The position numbers and the translations under genes were made by a program. Shown piece by piece: positions 60,401-64,000 of a DNA stretch of 64,000 bases (positions within the stretch are counted from its first letter, which is position 1; each line of letters begins with the position of its first letter). The DNA is from Liolophura sinensis (lineage: Eukaryota > Mollusca > Polyplacophora > Chitonida > Chitonidae): positions 93,181,805-93,245,804 of the forward strand of contig NC_088295.1 of NCBI RefSeq assembly GCF_032854445.1, read 5' to 3'. Below the pieces are notes generated by a model. It ran no database searches. It was not told the DNA's origin and saw only the letters and a program-made list of their open reading frames with translations.

Positions 60401-61544
60401 AGGTCAACCAGTATCTGCCCATCGGCGTGCTTTTGATAAAGAGGCCAAGCGTTATCTGGCCTTCGCCGTGCTTTTGATAAACATGCCAACTAATATCTGC
60501 CCATTGCCGTACTTTGATAAACAGGCCAACCAATATCTGCCATCGCCGTACTTTTGATAAACAGGCTAACCCATCGCCGCGCTTTTGATAATCAGGTCAA
60601 CCATTATCTGCCCTTCGCCGTGCTTTTGATAAACAGGCCAACTTCGATTGTGACGAAGTGACAATGTTTTACTCGGACGAGTCAGCGAAGTCTTACCAAA
60701 GCTGGAAGTTTTGCATTAAACTGAGTAGTTACCTTGAGTTTACATATTTACGTTGATTGTTTGCTATCCAGGTTGTGAATATGGGGATTGGAATAGCGGT
60801 TGCGAGGTGGCAAACTGTCCTTTTTATGACGTGTCCCATGTTAACACGGTATGCTGTGAGACATGTGCTGCATTTACGACTCCAAGGCCGACAACTGTCA
60901 CCAGTGCTACAAGTGCAACCTCTACATGCAAAACAGCGACAACTACAACCATAACCGAGACAAGCACTACTGCAGCGACAACAACTCCTGCAGAGTTGAC
61001 AACAGTGCCAGCGACAACGACAGCAGAACCCACAACCCCTACAGAGGCGACAACAACTGCAGAGGCAACAACAACAACACTTTTAGAGTTGACAACAGCA
61101 CCAGTGACAACGACTGCAGAGGCAACAACAACTGCAGAGGCGACAACAACGCTTCCTGCAGAGTTGACAACTGTGCCAGCGACGACAACAACTACACAGG
61201 CGACAATCACTACAGAGGCGACAACAACCGCAGAGGCGACAACAACAACACCTGCAGAGTTGACAACAGTGCCAGCGACAACGAGTGCAGAGGCGACAAC
61301 AACTACAGGGTTGACAACAACAGCAGTAGCGACAACAACCCCAGAGATGACAACAACTGTAGAGTCGACAAAAGTACTTGTGACAACAACTAACCGAGCA
61401 ACAGTTACTTCTGCAGCTAATACTGCAACTTTAGAGGCAACGACAACATCAGATACTACCACACCATCGGCAACAATTACACCAGGTTTGCTGATTTTTG
61501 GTAAAATAATATGGTCTTGCCTAAAAACCGAACACAAAGCATAG
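30311..61544 (+). CDS. Gene 2: secreted M12B (ADAMTS-like) zinc metalloprotease
   Basis: About 17 exons linked by phase encode a protein of roughly 850-870 residues. Order: signal peptide; prodomain; basic site RFRR; catalytic domain beginning YSVEVFMVTDSLVYDF; zinc site HELGHNLGAGHD with downstream YIMAP (Met-turn); ADAMTS-type Cys-rich domain ending GTTCGDKKWCIDGACVC; two related Cys modules ending CCATC and CCETC; and a Thr-rich mucin-like tail. By family knowledge it hydrolyses peptide bonds outside the cell or in the secretory pathway after prodomain removal. No thrombospondin repeat is seen. Problems: an in-frame TAG at 38548-38550, an uncertain prodomain splice (33057-34198), and possible small exons at 32196 and 34414. 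It could be a pseudogene or a functional gene with sequence errors. Exons 32978, 35922 and 57609 are each followed by a minisatellite built from their own 3' end. Confidence 0.75.
30429..31404. other. Intron 1 of gene 2
   Basis: Unique AT-rich sequence; no repeats recognised except the SINE fragment that follows. Confidence 0.4.
31405..31506 (-). mobile_element. SINE fragment, antisense
   Basis: A diverged antisense copy of the SINE middle part: tatggttggaggaaacag, catccgcaggttgctgg and agaccttcccatgtacg. It ends about 50 bp before the exon 2 acceptor. Confidence 0.7.
31559..31776 (+). CDS. Gene 2 exon 2: prodomain
   Basis: The acceptor is ccccaaatctcgtctag and the donor gtaagt; phase 1 in, phase 0 out. 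It encodes HVSVTLLESRSQGGRTKRET, then FTFSVDGENLELELSENTNM and a GGQIKAMN stretch. The FxFxVDGExLxLxLxxN pattern is typical of M12B propeptides. The TKRE basic site is unlikely to be the main activation site. Confidence 0.7.
31845..32125. repeat. 19-bp minisatellite carrying acceptor-like motifs
   Basis: About 15 copies of gatcccctttaggttgaat. Each unit holds cccctttag, which resembles a pyrimidine tract plus AG, just upstream of the candidate micro-exon 32196-32219. Confidence 0.9.
32196..32219 (+). CDS. Possible 24-nt micro-exon of gene 2
   Basis: Bounded by caatag and a consensus donor gtaagt. It is phase 0 on both sides and encodes PDFNHRYW. It would fit between exons 31776 and 32978 without changing frame. 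The upstream pyrimidine tract is poor, so this is tentative. The strong donor is the main reason to list it. Confidence 0.3.
32220..32977. other. Intron of gene 2
   Basis: Unique sequence; nothing recognised. Confidence 0.4.
32978..33067 (+). CDS. Gene 2 prodomain exon with ambiguous donor
   Basis: The acceptor is ctaatttacag. It encodes ETKCFQDMKNNAAIGVTGRP and then LVTGDCEYQL; the CFQDMKNNAA stretch resembles molluscan M12B propeptides. The strongest donor (gtgagt) is at 33068, but its phase 0 end runs into TGA seven codons into the next exon. A weaker gt at 33058 gives the phase 2 end needed by exon 34062. The last 51 bases of this exon plus the donor are the seed of the minisatellite that follows. 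Confidence 0.6.
33068..34010. repeat. 72-bp minisatellite seeded from exon 3' end plus 5' splice site
   Basis: About 13 units of 72-73 bp. Each starts with gtgagtacctcaaacctc-like intron sequence and ends with copies of the exon tail (actggccgtcctctggtg, ctgtgagtaccagctg). The first copies are near-identical to exon 32978-33067 and its donor; later ones are more diverged. The array continues the exon directly with no spacer. Confidence 0.9.
34062..34198 (+). CDS. Gene 2 prodomain exon
   Basis: The acceptor is ttgttttacag and the donor gtgagg. In phase 2 it encodes RATFATENGGFVIYPGERIN, then a NETFSHVV segment and EFTADFVFP, leaving in phase 1. Two NxS/T sites (NET, NTS) would be glycosylation signals in a secreted protein. 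The phase 1 end does not directly match exon 35922 (phase 0 or 2), so a small exon such as 34414-34453 is probably missing. Confidence 0.6.
34199..35060. other. Intron of gene 2
   Basis: Unique sequence apart from the candidate small exon 34414-34453. No array. Confidence 0.4.
34414..34453 (+). CDS. Possible small exon of gene 2
   Basis: A good pyrimidine tract and acceptor (cattttcattttccag) are followed by 40 nt encoding AQTYNWYQFYFSS up to gtagag. Phase 1 in and phase 2 out would bridge exon 34198 to the alternative acceptor cagag at 35923. Speculative. Confidence 0.3.
35061..35417 (-). mobile_element. tRNA-derived SINE, second family, antisense
   Basis: On the minus strand the element begins with a tRNA-like head: box A-like tagctcaggtcagttggtag and box B-like ggctcaatcctggg. 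It ends with a (gagtgagt)-type tail, seen on + as gagtgagtgagtgtaagtga. The body words acgacgaaggagtccttaga and cctccttgttgcaggacgg belong to a repeat I recall from molluscan genomes. Confidence 0.75.
35513..35811 (-). mobile_element. Full-length tRNA-derived SINE with target site duplication
   Basis: On the minus strand the element runs from 35800 to 35524: a tRNA head with box A (gtggctcagtcggttaaagc) and box B (gagttcaagtcc), a middle region, the conserved 3' domain ending gtacggcgtaaaacaccaat, and an A tail of about 27. Perfect 11-bp duplications (tgtgtggaatg) lie at 35513-35523 and 35801-35811, so this is a recent, complete insertion. Fragments of the same family are at 3113, 4895, 10606, 31405 and 38720. 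Confidence 0.95.
35922..36052 (+). CDS. Gene 2 exon: furin site and start of catalytic domain
   Basis: The acceptor is cctaattacag and the donor gtaagt; phase 0 in (or phase 2 from cagag), phase 2 out. It encodes the prodomain end, the basic site RFRR followed by AVTTYSVEVFMVTDSLVYDF, the usual first strand of M12B catalytic domains. A furin-type convertase would cut after RFRR. The exon's last 20-odd bases recur throughout the array that follows. Confidence 0.8.
36053..36990. repeat. 43-bp minisatellite seeded from exon 3' end plus 5' splice site
   Basis: The first units (36053-36350) are longer and contain close copies of the exon tail and donor (acagcctggttaatagtttg followed by taagt). 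From 36360 to about 36790 the unit contracts to 43 bp with acagcctggtgtatgatttg and tatagctgtgtttgcgggg, about ten homogeneous copies, and then degenerates. On the minus strand the array reads QLYKSYTRLYIPANTA, which is not a gene. Confidence 0.9.
36991..37669. other. Intron of gene 2 with G-rich tract and short repeats
   Basis: A G-rich stretch (ggggtgggggg-like, 37016-37071) is followed by three to four 24-bp repeats around ggttgtgtgtcccgagccta (37126-37195) and unique sequence. Confidence 0.6.
37670..37763 (+). CDS. Gene 2 exon: catalytic domain
   Basis: The acceptor is ctgttttaacag and the donor gtacgt; phase 2 in, phase 0 out. It encodes WYARTNIADPNLRSAQAVNS and then IRQYYAFLLNE, the first long helix region of the M12B fold. 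Confidence 0.8.
37883..38240. repeat. 77-bp minisatellite, about five copies
   Basis: Units share gtaatctgtgtagacttatc, cgtggcaaggtaacatca and gggccatgctagaagct. Unrelated to the exons beside it. Confidence 0.9.
38430..38495. repeat. AT-rich short repeat
   Basis: Imperfect repeats of tatatgggtatt directly upstream of exon 38512. Confidence 0.7.
38512..38589 (+). pseudogene. Gene 2 catalytic exon with in-frame TAG
   Basis: The acceptor is caaaaacttacag and the donor gtaaga; phase 0 on both sides, as needed between 37763 and 41456. It starts MDLRYRN and ends RFVIKYAGIYVSE, which match the strand after the first helix in M12B domains. Codon 13 (38548-38550) is TAG. The +2 frame reads an acidic run (NEDDIAF) across the same bases, so either one substitution or a pair of compensating indels broke the exon. 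It could be a pseudogene mutation, a polymorphism or a consensus error. Skipping the exon keeps frame but would remove a core strand. Confidence 0.7.
38720..38905 (+). mobile_element. Diverged SINE copy, sense
   Basis: Contains the box B-like catgttcaaatccagctc and a worn 3' domain (cataagtgaaatgtccttga, gtgcggtatgaaacagg). The middle part is rearranged. Confidence 0.6.
38906..39644. other. Intron of gene 2
   Basis: Unique AT-rich sequence; no exon seen. Confidence 0.4.
39645..39772. repeat. Short degenerate repeat, related to 41145-41375
   Basis: Five to six units of 20-25 bp around acacgtgacaatagcagtag. Confidence 0.7.
39773..40682. other. Intron of gene 2
   Basis: Unique sequence. Two segments (near 39915 and 40115) have antisense box B-like words (ggatttgaaccctag on +) beside A-rich runs and could be decayed SINE heads. 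Confidence 0.3.
40683..41130. repeat. 51-bp minisatellite
   Basis: About nine copies, with gcgaacgatttctagtggtg and tcccgctaggatagcctg; the last three units are more diverged. Confidence 0.95.
41145..41375. repeat. 40-bp repeat of two 20-bp halves
   Basis: About six units around catgtgacaatagcagtaga and cttgacaacaccagtgaa, the same family as 39645-39772. Confidence 0.85.
41456..41616 (+). CDS. Gene 2 exon: catalytic domain
   Basis: The acceptor is gtgggttaacag and the donor gtaagt; phase 0 in, phase 2 out. It encodes EEATSPWTTGMATT, then SGAALSSFRDWRQNNF and SSDHTMLFT, the usual M12B segment before the glycine-rich loop (xxHxxMLFT). The only alternative open frame lacks these motifs. Confidence 0.8.
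41617..42582. other. Intron of gene 2
   Basis: Unique sequence with two short direct words (gtgacgtcatc and gaagtgacatcctcaaa-like) near 42350-42480. No exon. Confidence 0.4.
42583..43330. repeat. 76-bp minisatellite
   Basis: About nine and a half highly similar copies, with gatgaactttggctagcact, gtgtccacagtcacctgacc and gtgaatcgtacgtttatact. Confidence 0.95.
43331..44319. other. Intron of gene 2
   Basis: Unique AT-rich sequence; nothing recognised. Confidence 0.4.
44320..45060. repeat. 28-bp minisatellite, first block of a compound array
   Basis: About 26 copies around aagtaaccgcctgtctaaat followed by atccacac. It shares cctgtct and atccacat with the blocks that follow without a break. 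Confidence 0.95.
45061..45745. repeat. 24-bp minisatellite, second block
   Basis: About 20-25 units around aactgcgtgtcttagcatcc followed by acat, with a degenerate transition from the 28-bp block at 45061-45240. Confidence 0.9.
45840..47600. repeat. 24-bp minisatellite, third block
   Basis: About 70 units around ctgtttgctcatccacatgc, most homogeneous at 46180-46770. The 8-codon unit leaves long frames open on both strands (MPTCLLIH on +, MWMSKQVG and DEQTGRHV on -). These lie in an intron and are not coding. Confidence 0.95.
47718..47755 (+). CDS. Gene 2 exon: catalytic domain
   Basis: A 38-nt exon with acceptor gtgttctttcag and donor gttagt; phase 2 in, phase 1 out. It encodes ADLTRDGSTTNA, linking MLFT to GLAFVGG. 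Confidence 0.7.
47960..48740. repeat. 61-bp minisatellite
   Basis: About 13 copies, with gcttgaaaccaccgccctc and gtttctgtcagaatggctaa. Some units alternate with a variant (tgattgaactgtaaagagg), hinting at a 120-bp higher-order unit. Confidence 0.9.
48856..48961 (+). CDS. Gene 2 exon: first half of zinc-binding site
   Basis: The acceptor is tttttatctgcag and the donor gtaagt; phase 1 in, phase 2 out. It encodes GLAFVGGACTVNAVSINEDK and then VTVTIAAHELGH. HExxH gives two zinc ligands and the catalytic Glu; the intron interrupts the Asn codon that follows. Confidence 0.9.
48962..49366. other. Intron of gene 2
   Basis: Unique sequence before the 32-bp array. Confidence 0.4.
49367..49556. repeat. 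32-bp minisatellite
   Basis: Six almost identical copies of ctatctgagaggtcaggatc plus tatgtctatggt, ending 18 bp before the acceptor of the next exon. Confidence 0.95.
49575..49733 (+). CDS. Gene 2 exon: zinc site completion and Met-turn
   Basis: The acceptor is tcttgcaattccag and the donor gtaagt; phase 2 in and out. It completes HELGHNLGAGHD (third His ligand and the Asp that defines M12B), then NACDPSDYYIMAPSSG with the Met-turn and a C-terminal segment WFFTDCSVDYFRTYASS. Confidence 0.9.
50457..50805 (+). pseudogene. Integrase fragment (retroelement pol), broken
   Basis: In two frames it reads a SDND motif (second Asp of the DDE triad), SPPFYPS, then NGQTEGFVGTLKRAM (the Glu of DDE) and LLSYRATPHSTTKRTPAELL, characteristic of Ty3-like integrases. 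A TAA interrupts the frame near 50525 and a 1-nt shift occurs near 50609. The last 28 codons are the seed of the array that follows. Confidence 0.8.
50713..54160. repeat. 85-bp satellite seeded from integrase coding sequence
   Basis: About 40 copies of an 85-bp unit, with accaccaagcgtacaccagc and cttctgggtagaaaccttag. Each corresponds to the integrase segment RATPHSTTKRTPAELLLGRN plus LRTRLDVV and one extra base, so the frame shifts by one per unit. The central copies (51650-53100) are the most homogeneous, with more diverged units at both ends. Confidence 0.95.
54161..54480 (+). pseudogene. Integrase C-terminal tail, decayed
   Basis: Just after the array one frame reads RPNFGQRI, EPVWI and similar words that fit the region after LRTRLD in Ty3-type pol (basic linker and GDPVWV-like motif). 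Stops and shifts are frequent. Confidence 0.5.
54860..55001 (+). CDS. Gene 2 exon: disintegrin-like/Cys-rich start
   Basis: The acceptor is atatgttgacag and the donor gtaagg; phase 2 in, phase 0 out. It encodes SPNCLLTDDSGADPT, then LTGQFYSLDEQCVLSLGNGS and YFCR. The QFYSLDEQC pattern begins the ADAMTS Cys-rich region (xxYxxxxQCxxxxG). Confidence 0.8.
55002..55279. other. Intron of gene 2
   Basis: Short unique intron with no repeat. Confidence 0.5.
55280..55405 (+). CDS. Gene 2 exon: ADAMTS-type Cys-rich domain
   Basis: The acceptor is ttttcggttacag and the donor gttggt; phase 0 both sides. It encodes SLCTLTWCKIPGSLGTCRGI and then LPGRGTTCGDKK, matching the ADAM_CR_2 pattern CxxLxCxxxxxxCxxxxLPxxxGTxCG. 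Confidence 0.85.
55550..56220. repeat. Degenerate 20-24-bp repeat
   Basis: About 28 worn copies around tagtgttcgattactgcacg. A second patch of the same family occurs at 56565-56700, separated by 340 bp of unique sequence. Confidence 0.8.
56565..56700. repeat. Second patch of the 20-24-bp repeat
   Basis: Five to six copies of gtgttcgatcactgc-like units. The separation from 55550-56220 suggests an insertion or a deletion-prone centre. Confidence 0.7.
56899..57075. repeat. A-run and (TAAA)n microsatellite
   Basis: A run of about 20 A followed by imperfect taaataaataaa tracts with ccccccaaa interruptions. It resembles a retroposon tail, but no body was recognised beside it. Confidence 0.9.
57248..57299 (+). 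CDS. Gene 2 exon: end of Cys-rich domain
   Basis: The acceptor is gttcaacctttcag and the donor gtaggc; phase 0 in, phase 1 out. It encodes WCIDGACVCDENAPAGS, completing CGDKKWCIDGAC. Confidence 0.8.
57300..57608. other. Intron of gene 2
   Basis: Unique sequence; nothing recognised. Confidence 0.5.
57609..57752 (+). CDS. Gene 2 exon: first CC-x-x-C module
   Basis: The acceptor is gtctttctatcag and the donor gtaggc; phase 1 in and out. It encodes TCPYGDQEEDVSPNNC, then DVSGFPGLCYQSYYRVRCCA and TCEAANTGPP. The CPYGD...CCATC layout resembles CEYGD...CCETC in exon 60772, so the two are probably duplicated modules. The last 37 bases of the exon plus the donor seed the following array. Confidence 0.8.
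57753..59005. repeat. 57-bp minisatellite seeded from exon 3' end plus 5' splice site, frame-preserving
   Basis: About 16 clear units to 58690, then degenerate copies to about 59005. Each unit is gtaggccttcatatcaat-type intron sequence followed by a copy of the exon tail (tgtgagacggccaatacagg, acctccag). Being 19 codons long, it reads on in the exon's frame as GRPSYQYCISCETANTGPP. A single missing C near 57918 shifts the frame; a long frame then runs from 58072 to 58698. Most units keep ag/gtaggc at the original splice position. Confidence 0.95.
59150..60640. repeat. 41-bp minisatellite
   Basis: About 36 units, with ccgtgcttttgataaacagg and ccaaccattatctgccc. Many contain gataaacag/g, an acceptor-like word, upstream of the terminal exon of gene 2. 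Minus-strand frames such as QKHGEGQI are by-products. Confidence 0.95.
60772..61544 (+). CDS. Gene 2 terminal exon: second Cys module and mucin-like tail
   Basis: The acceptor is tttgctatccag; phase 1 in. It encodes CEYGDWNSGCEVANCPFYDV, then VCCETC and about 200 residues of Thr-rich sequence (units such as TTTPAELTTVPATT) encoded by gcgacaacaac-type repeats. The frame stops at 61542-61544. A tail this rich in Thr and Pro is expected to be heavily O-glycosylated. A possible donor at 61486 (after acaccag) could lead to a further exon, so the last 19 codons are less certain. The other two frames through this exon are open only because of the repeats. Confidence 0.75.
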
Positions 61545-63751
61545 TTAAGTTACGTTGGTCATCAGTGAGCAATGTGAGTGAATTACACACCATCATGTTG
61601 TCCTTGTAAATTGGTAATGAACGATGTAAATCAATGGCAGTTTCCAAGACAAAGGACTTTCTGGTTTGCAAGCTGGAAGCAATTGGAAATGTACCACAAA
61701 AATGAGCTCCATATGAAAGATATTTACAGTTAGTAATACGTTTATAATGTGGGCTATTTGCAGCTAACGACCAAGCTAACCACATGGCATACATAACATA
61801 CGCGTAGATCGTACGTTCAAAATCAGATATCAAAGAGATATCACCATATACCCGCCAGTGTTTAAGTTTATCAAGAGTTTACAAAATCAGAAGAGTTGGG
61901 AACGGGGAGCGGAGTGGGTGAAAACATTAATGTGTAAGGAAAGGGATTTATTAATAAGGAAATATTGAATGTCTTGTTAAATTTGAATGAATTGGTCTTA
62001 AAACGCAATATTTTACTTTCAAAAGTTTGTACGTATTCATTGTAGGAACAGGACACAAGTTACATGCCCTTTAGTTTATGTTTGTGTACTTGTGTGTGTA
62101 TAGGTCTAGATGTGTAGATAAACTGTCTTTTGTCCCCAAATGTATTTTACTACCAATCTTGGATGATGTTTATGTATTATTCAGTACATGTAACGTGAAC
62201 GTGAACTTCGGTACAGTACACTCAGTAAACTCTATCTCCATGCATCTTGAGGAAAGATTTTGAAATTCTTTCTAATAGCCCTGTCCTTAATTTAAAATGT
62301 GTTCTGGTTTCAATTATGTTGCTAATGCAGGTAAGCTTATTGAAAATATTAACTATCGTTGAGAGGGGAGCTTTGTAGGGAGAGTTTGGCAATTACGATG
62401 GATATAGAGTGTGAATTTAAGTAACACGATAAAATATGGGTCTCTCTTCCTTTGGGTTGGCCTCATGGAGAGCTGCCTTATTTCCGCGACGCCTCGCGCC
62501 ACTTCACTCCTTCAAACATACGCCTAGCTATGTCACAACGTTCATCAGCCCGTCAAACACAGAGCCATATGTGTTATCACCGACCAGTTTGAAAAACCCA
62601 GGCCGAGACAACTAAAGTAGGACAGGCTTCTACAACCCTTATGTATTGAAGGTTTAATGCTTGTTAGACTTCCAAGCGAATCCTCTGAGGATATGGTATA
62701 CAGCTCGTAGTTCTTGGCTCCTGTCTAATTTTTTGAACAAACAAAAATGGCCGATCAGAATACTGCAGAAATACGGTTGAGGTAACTCTCCTTAGGAATC
62801 GTAAAATGCCTAGCTAAATAAAACAGTTGCTTGTGGCTGTTATGTAGGCGGACCTTACTTTGTGAGAGAATTGATTGAATCGACCAATCCGATGTTTTTT
62901 GTGCGTTGATAAATTGGACAGAAAAAATATAACTTGAAACTGAGTGAATGTTGGGTCATAAGTCATTCTTTATCAACGTATTTTTAGCATTTTTGTGCAA
63001 AATGTGTACTTTTTGAAGAGTAGTACGTGGTGGGAGGTTTATTTAGTATGTTGCATTAGGATAACTGGTGATAAGAACCAGAGAATTACGTCGATTTAAT
63101 TGGGGATTTGTTAAGCCAGTGTTTTGTGTCCTCATCTTTTATTCAAGAACAAATGGACTGATCCTTCTAAAATTTAGAGACATATTAGTGACACACAGTG
63201 TAAAGAAAACATTGATATGTGGGCTCGCCACTGGTCGTGTATACGACATCATAAAAAAGTCATAAATATGCTCTTTTCATGGGAGTTCATGTTGAACTGC
63301 CGTCAATATTTTTTCGCTATAAGTGTTTTAAATGACATCAGCCAATTTCAGAAATACAATAAGCCAGATTTTGTGGGTATATAGTCTTTAATAGCCTAGA
63401 TAGTTGTCCATTGTTTTACAAAACTGACCTTATATCTCAATATACCAGCATCGCTGTGTTGCTAATTGTAACAAACTATGCCATGCCGTTAACTGCTCTG
63501 TATTAACCATTCGTGAAACTATCAGCCGTTCTGGTTTCCATTTTGTACTCACAATTTAAATTGATGGCGGATATGCCCTGTAGTGAAGACTTGAGAAATT
63601 CTGGCTAATATGCATATGTATGTTACGTTTGCTCATGGGATAAAGGTTAACAACATTGTCTCACCTAAGGACTTTTGAGGAAAGCTTTTTATTACTTGCA
63701 TGTATATACAGGGACTTATTGCGAATTCCAGGGATTATTGAAATTTTTCTT
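61545..63751. other. Downstream of gene 2
   Basis: Unique AT-rich sequence. A 118-codon minus frame at 61477-61833 (with SYGAHFCGTFPIASSL) overlaps the end of gene 2; I recognise no domain. Other frames are short. Confidence 0.4.
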
Positions 63752-64000
63752 GTTTGGCTTTGCTCACCCAGCTTCCTCTACACATGAAACTCCTCAGCTT
63801 GTTTGGCTTTGCTCACAAGCTTCCTCTACACATGAAACTCCCCCAGCATGTTTGGCTTTGCTCACCCAGCTTCCTCTACACATGAAACTCCTCAGCTTGT
63901 TTGGCTTTCCTCACTCAGCTTCCTCTACACCCGTAAACTCCCTGGCTTGTTTGGCTTTGCTCACCTAGCTCTCTCTACACACGGAAACTCCCCGGCTTGT
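63752..64000. repeat. 50-bp minisatellite, cut by the window edge
   Basis: Five units, with cttgtttggctttgctcacc and agcttcctctacacatgaaa. The array continues beyond the right edge. Confidence 0.95.

Noticed and set aside
60824-61537. 237-codon minus frame and 176-codon + frame across the Thr-rich exon
   Set aside because: Both are shadows of the GACAACAAC-type repeat. The frame that continues the Cys module CEYGD...CCETC in phase with exon 57609 is the Thr-rich one.

Overview
This is intron-rich nuclear DNA from an animal, with no bacterial-style operons. Three things point to a mollusc or another lophotrochozoan. (1) A tRNA-derived SINE, present as one full copy and several fragments, has a 3' domain of a type I associate with molluscan genomes. 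(2) A terminal-inverted-repeat DNA element is present. (3) A secreted M12B metalloprotease has the short, thrombospondin-free architecture common in molluscs. The assignment is inference; I could run no database search.

Two genes can be traced, both on the + strand, by matching splice sites and intron phase. Gene 1 enters from the left edge. Nine exons (281-414 to 19466-19518) give about 337 C-terminal residues of a protein I do not recognise. Gene 2 (30311-61544) encodes a secreted zinc metalloprotease: signal peptide, prodomain, a basic RFRR site, the catalytic domain with HELGHNLGAGHD split between two exons, an ADAMTS-type cysteine-rich domain, two Cys-rich modules and a Thr-rich mucin-like tail. 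Its catalytic part carries an in-frame TAG in exon 38512-38589, so it may be a pseudogene, a polymorphic null allele, or contain a sequencing error.

Minisatellite arrays make up roughly half of the window. Nearly every large intron and the intergenic gap (19519-30310) has its own array: 24 bp (441-2640), 73 bp (6086-10605), 28-30 bp (10915-11600), 60 bp (12890-15535), 45 bp (18650-19160), GT-rich (20173-20943, then 200 Ns), 34 bp (21144-24660), 30 bp (24685-26010), 43 bp (27150-28340), 45 bp (28480-29425), 19 bp (31845-32125), 72 bp (33068-34010), 43 bp (36053-36990), 77 bp (37883-38240), 51 bp (40683-41130), 76 bp (42583-43330), 28/24/24 bp (44320-47600), 61 bp (47960-48740), 32 bp (49367-49556), 85 bp (50713-54160), 22 bp (55550-56220), 57 bp (57753-59005), 41 bp (59150-60640) and 50 bp (63752-64000). 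Most long open frames in the window are by-products of these arrays.

The most unusual observation concerns three introns of the metalloprotease gene, after exons 32978-33067, 35922-36052 and 57609-57752. Each begins with a minisatellite whose unit contains the last 20-50 bases of the upstream exon plus its 5' splice site. Exon ends and splice donors have therefore been amplified in tandem. The 57-bp array also keeps the reading frame (19 codons). A separate 85-bp array inside intron 49734-54859 was seeded from the integrase C-terminal part of a decayed LTR retrotransposon.
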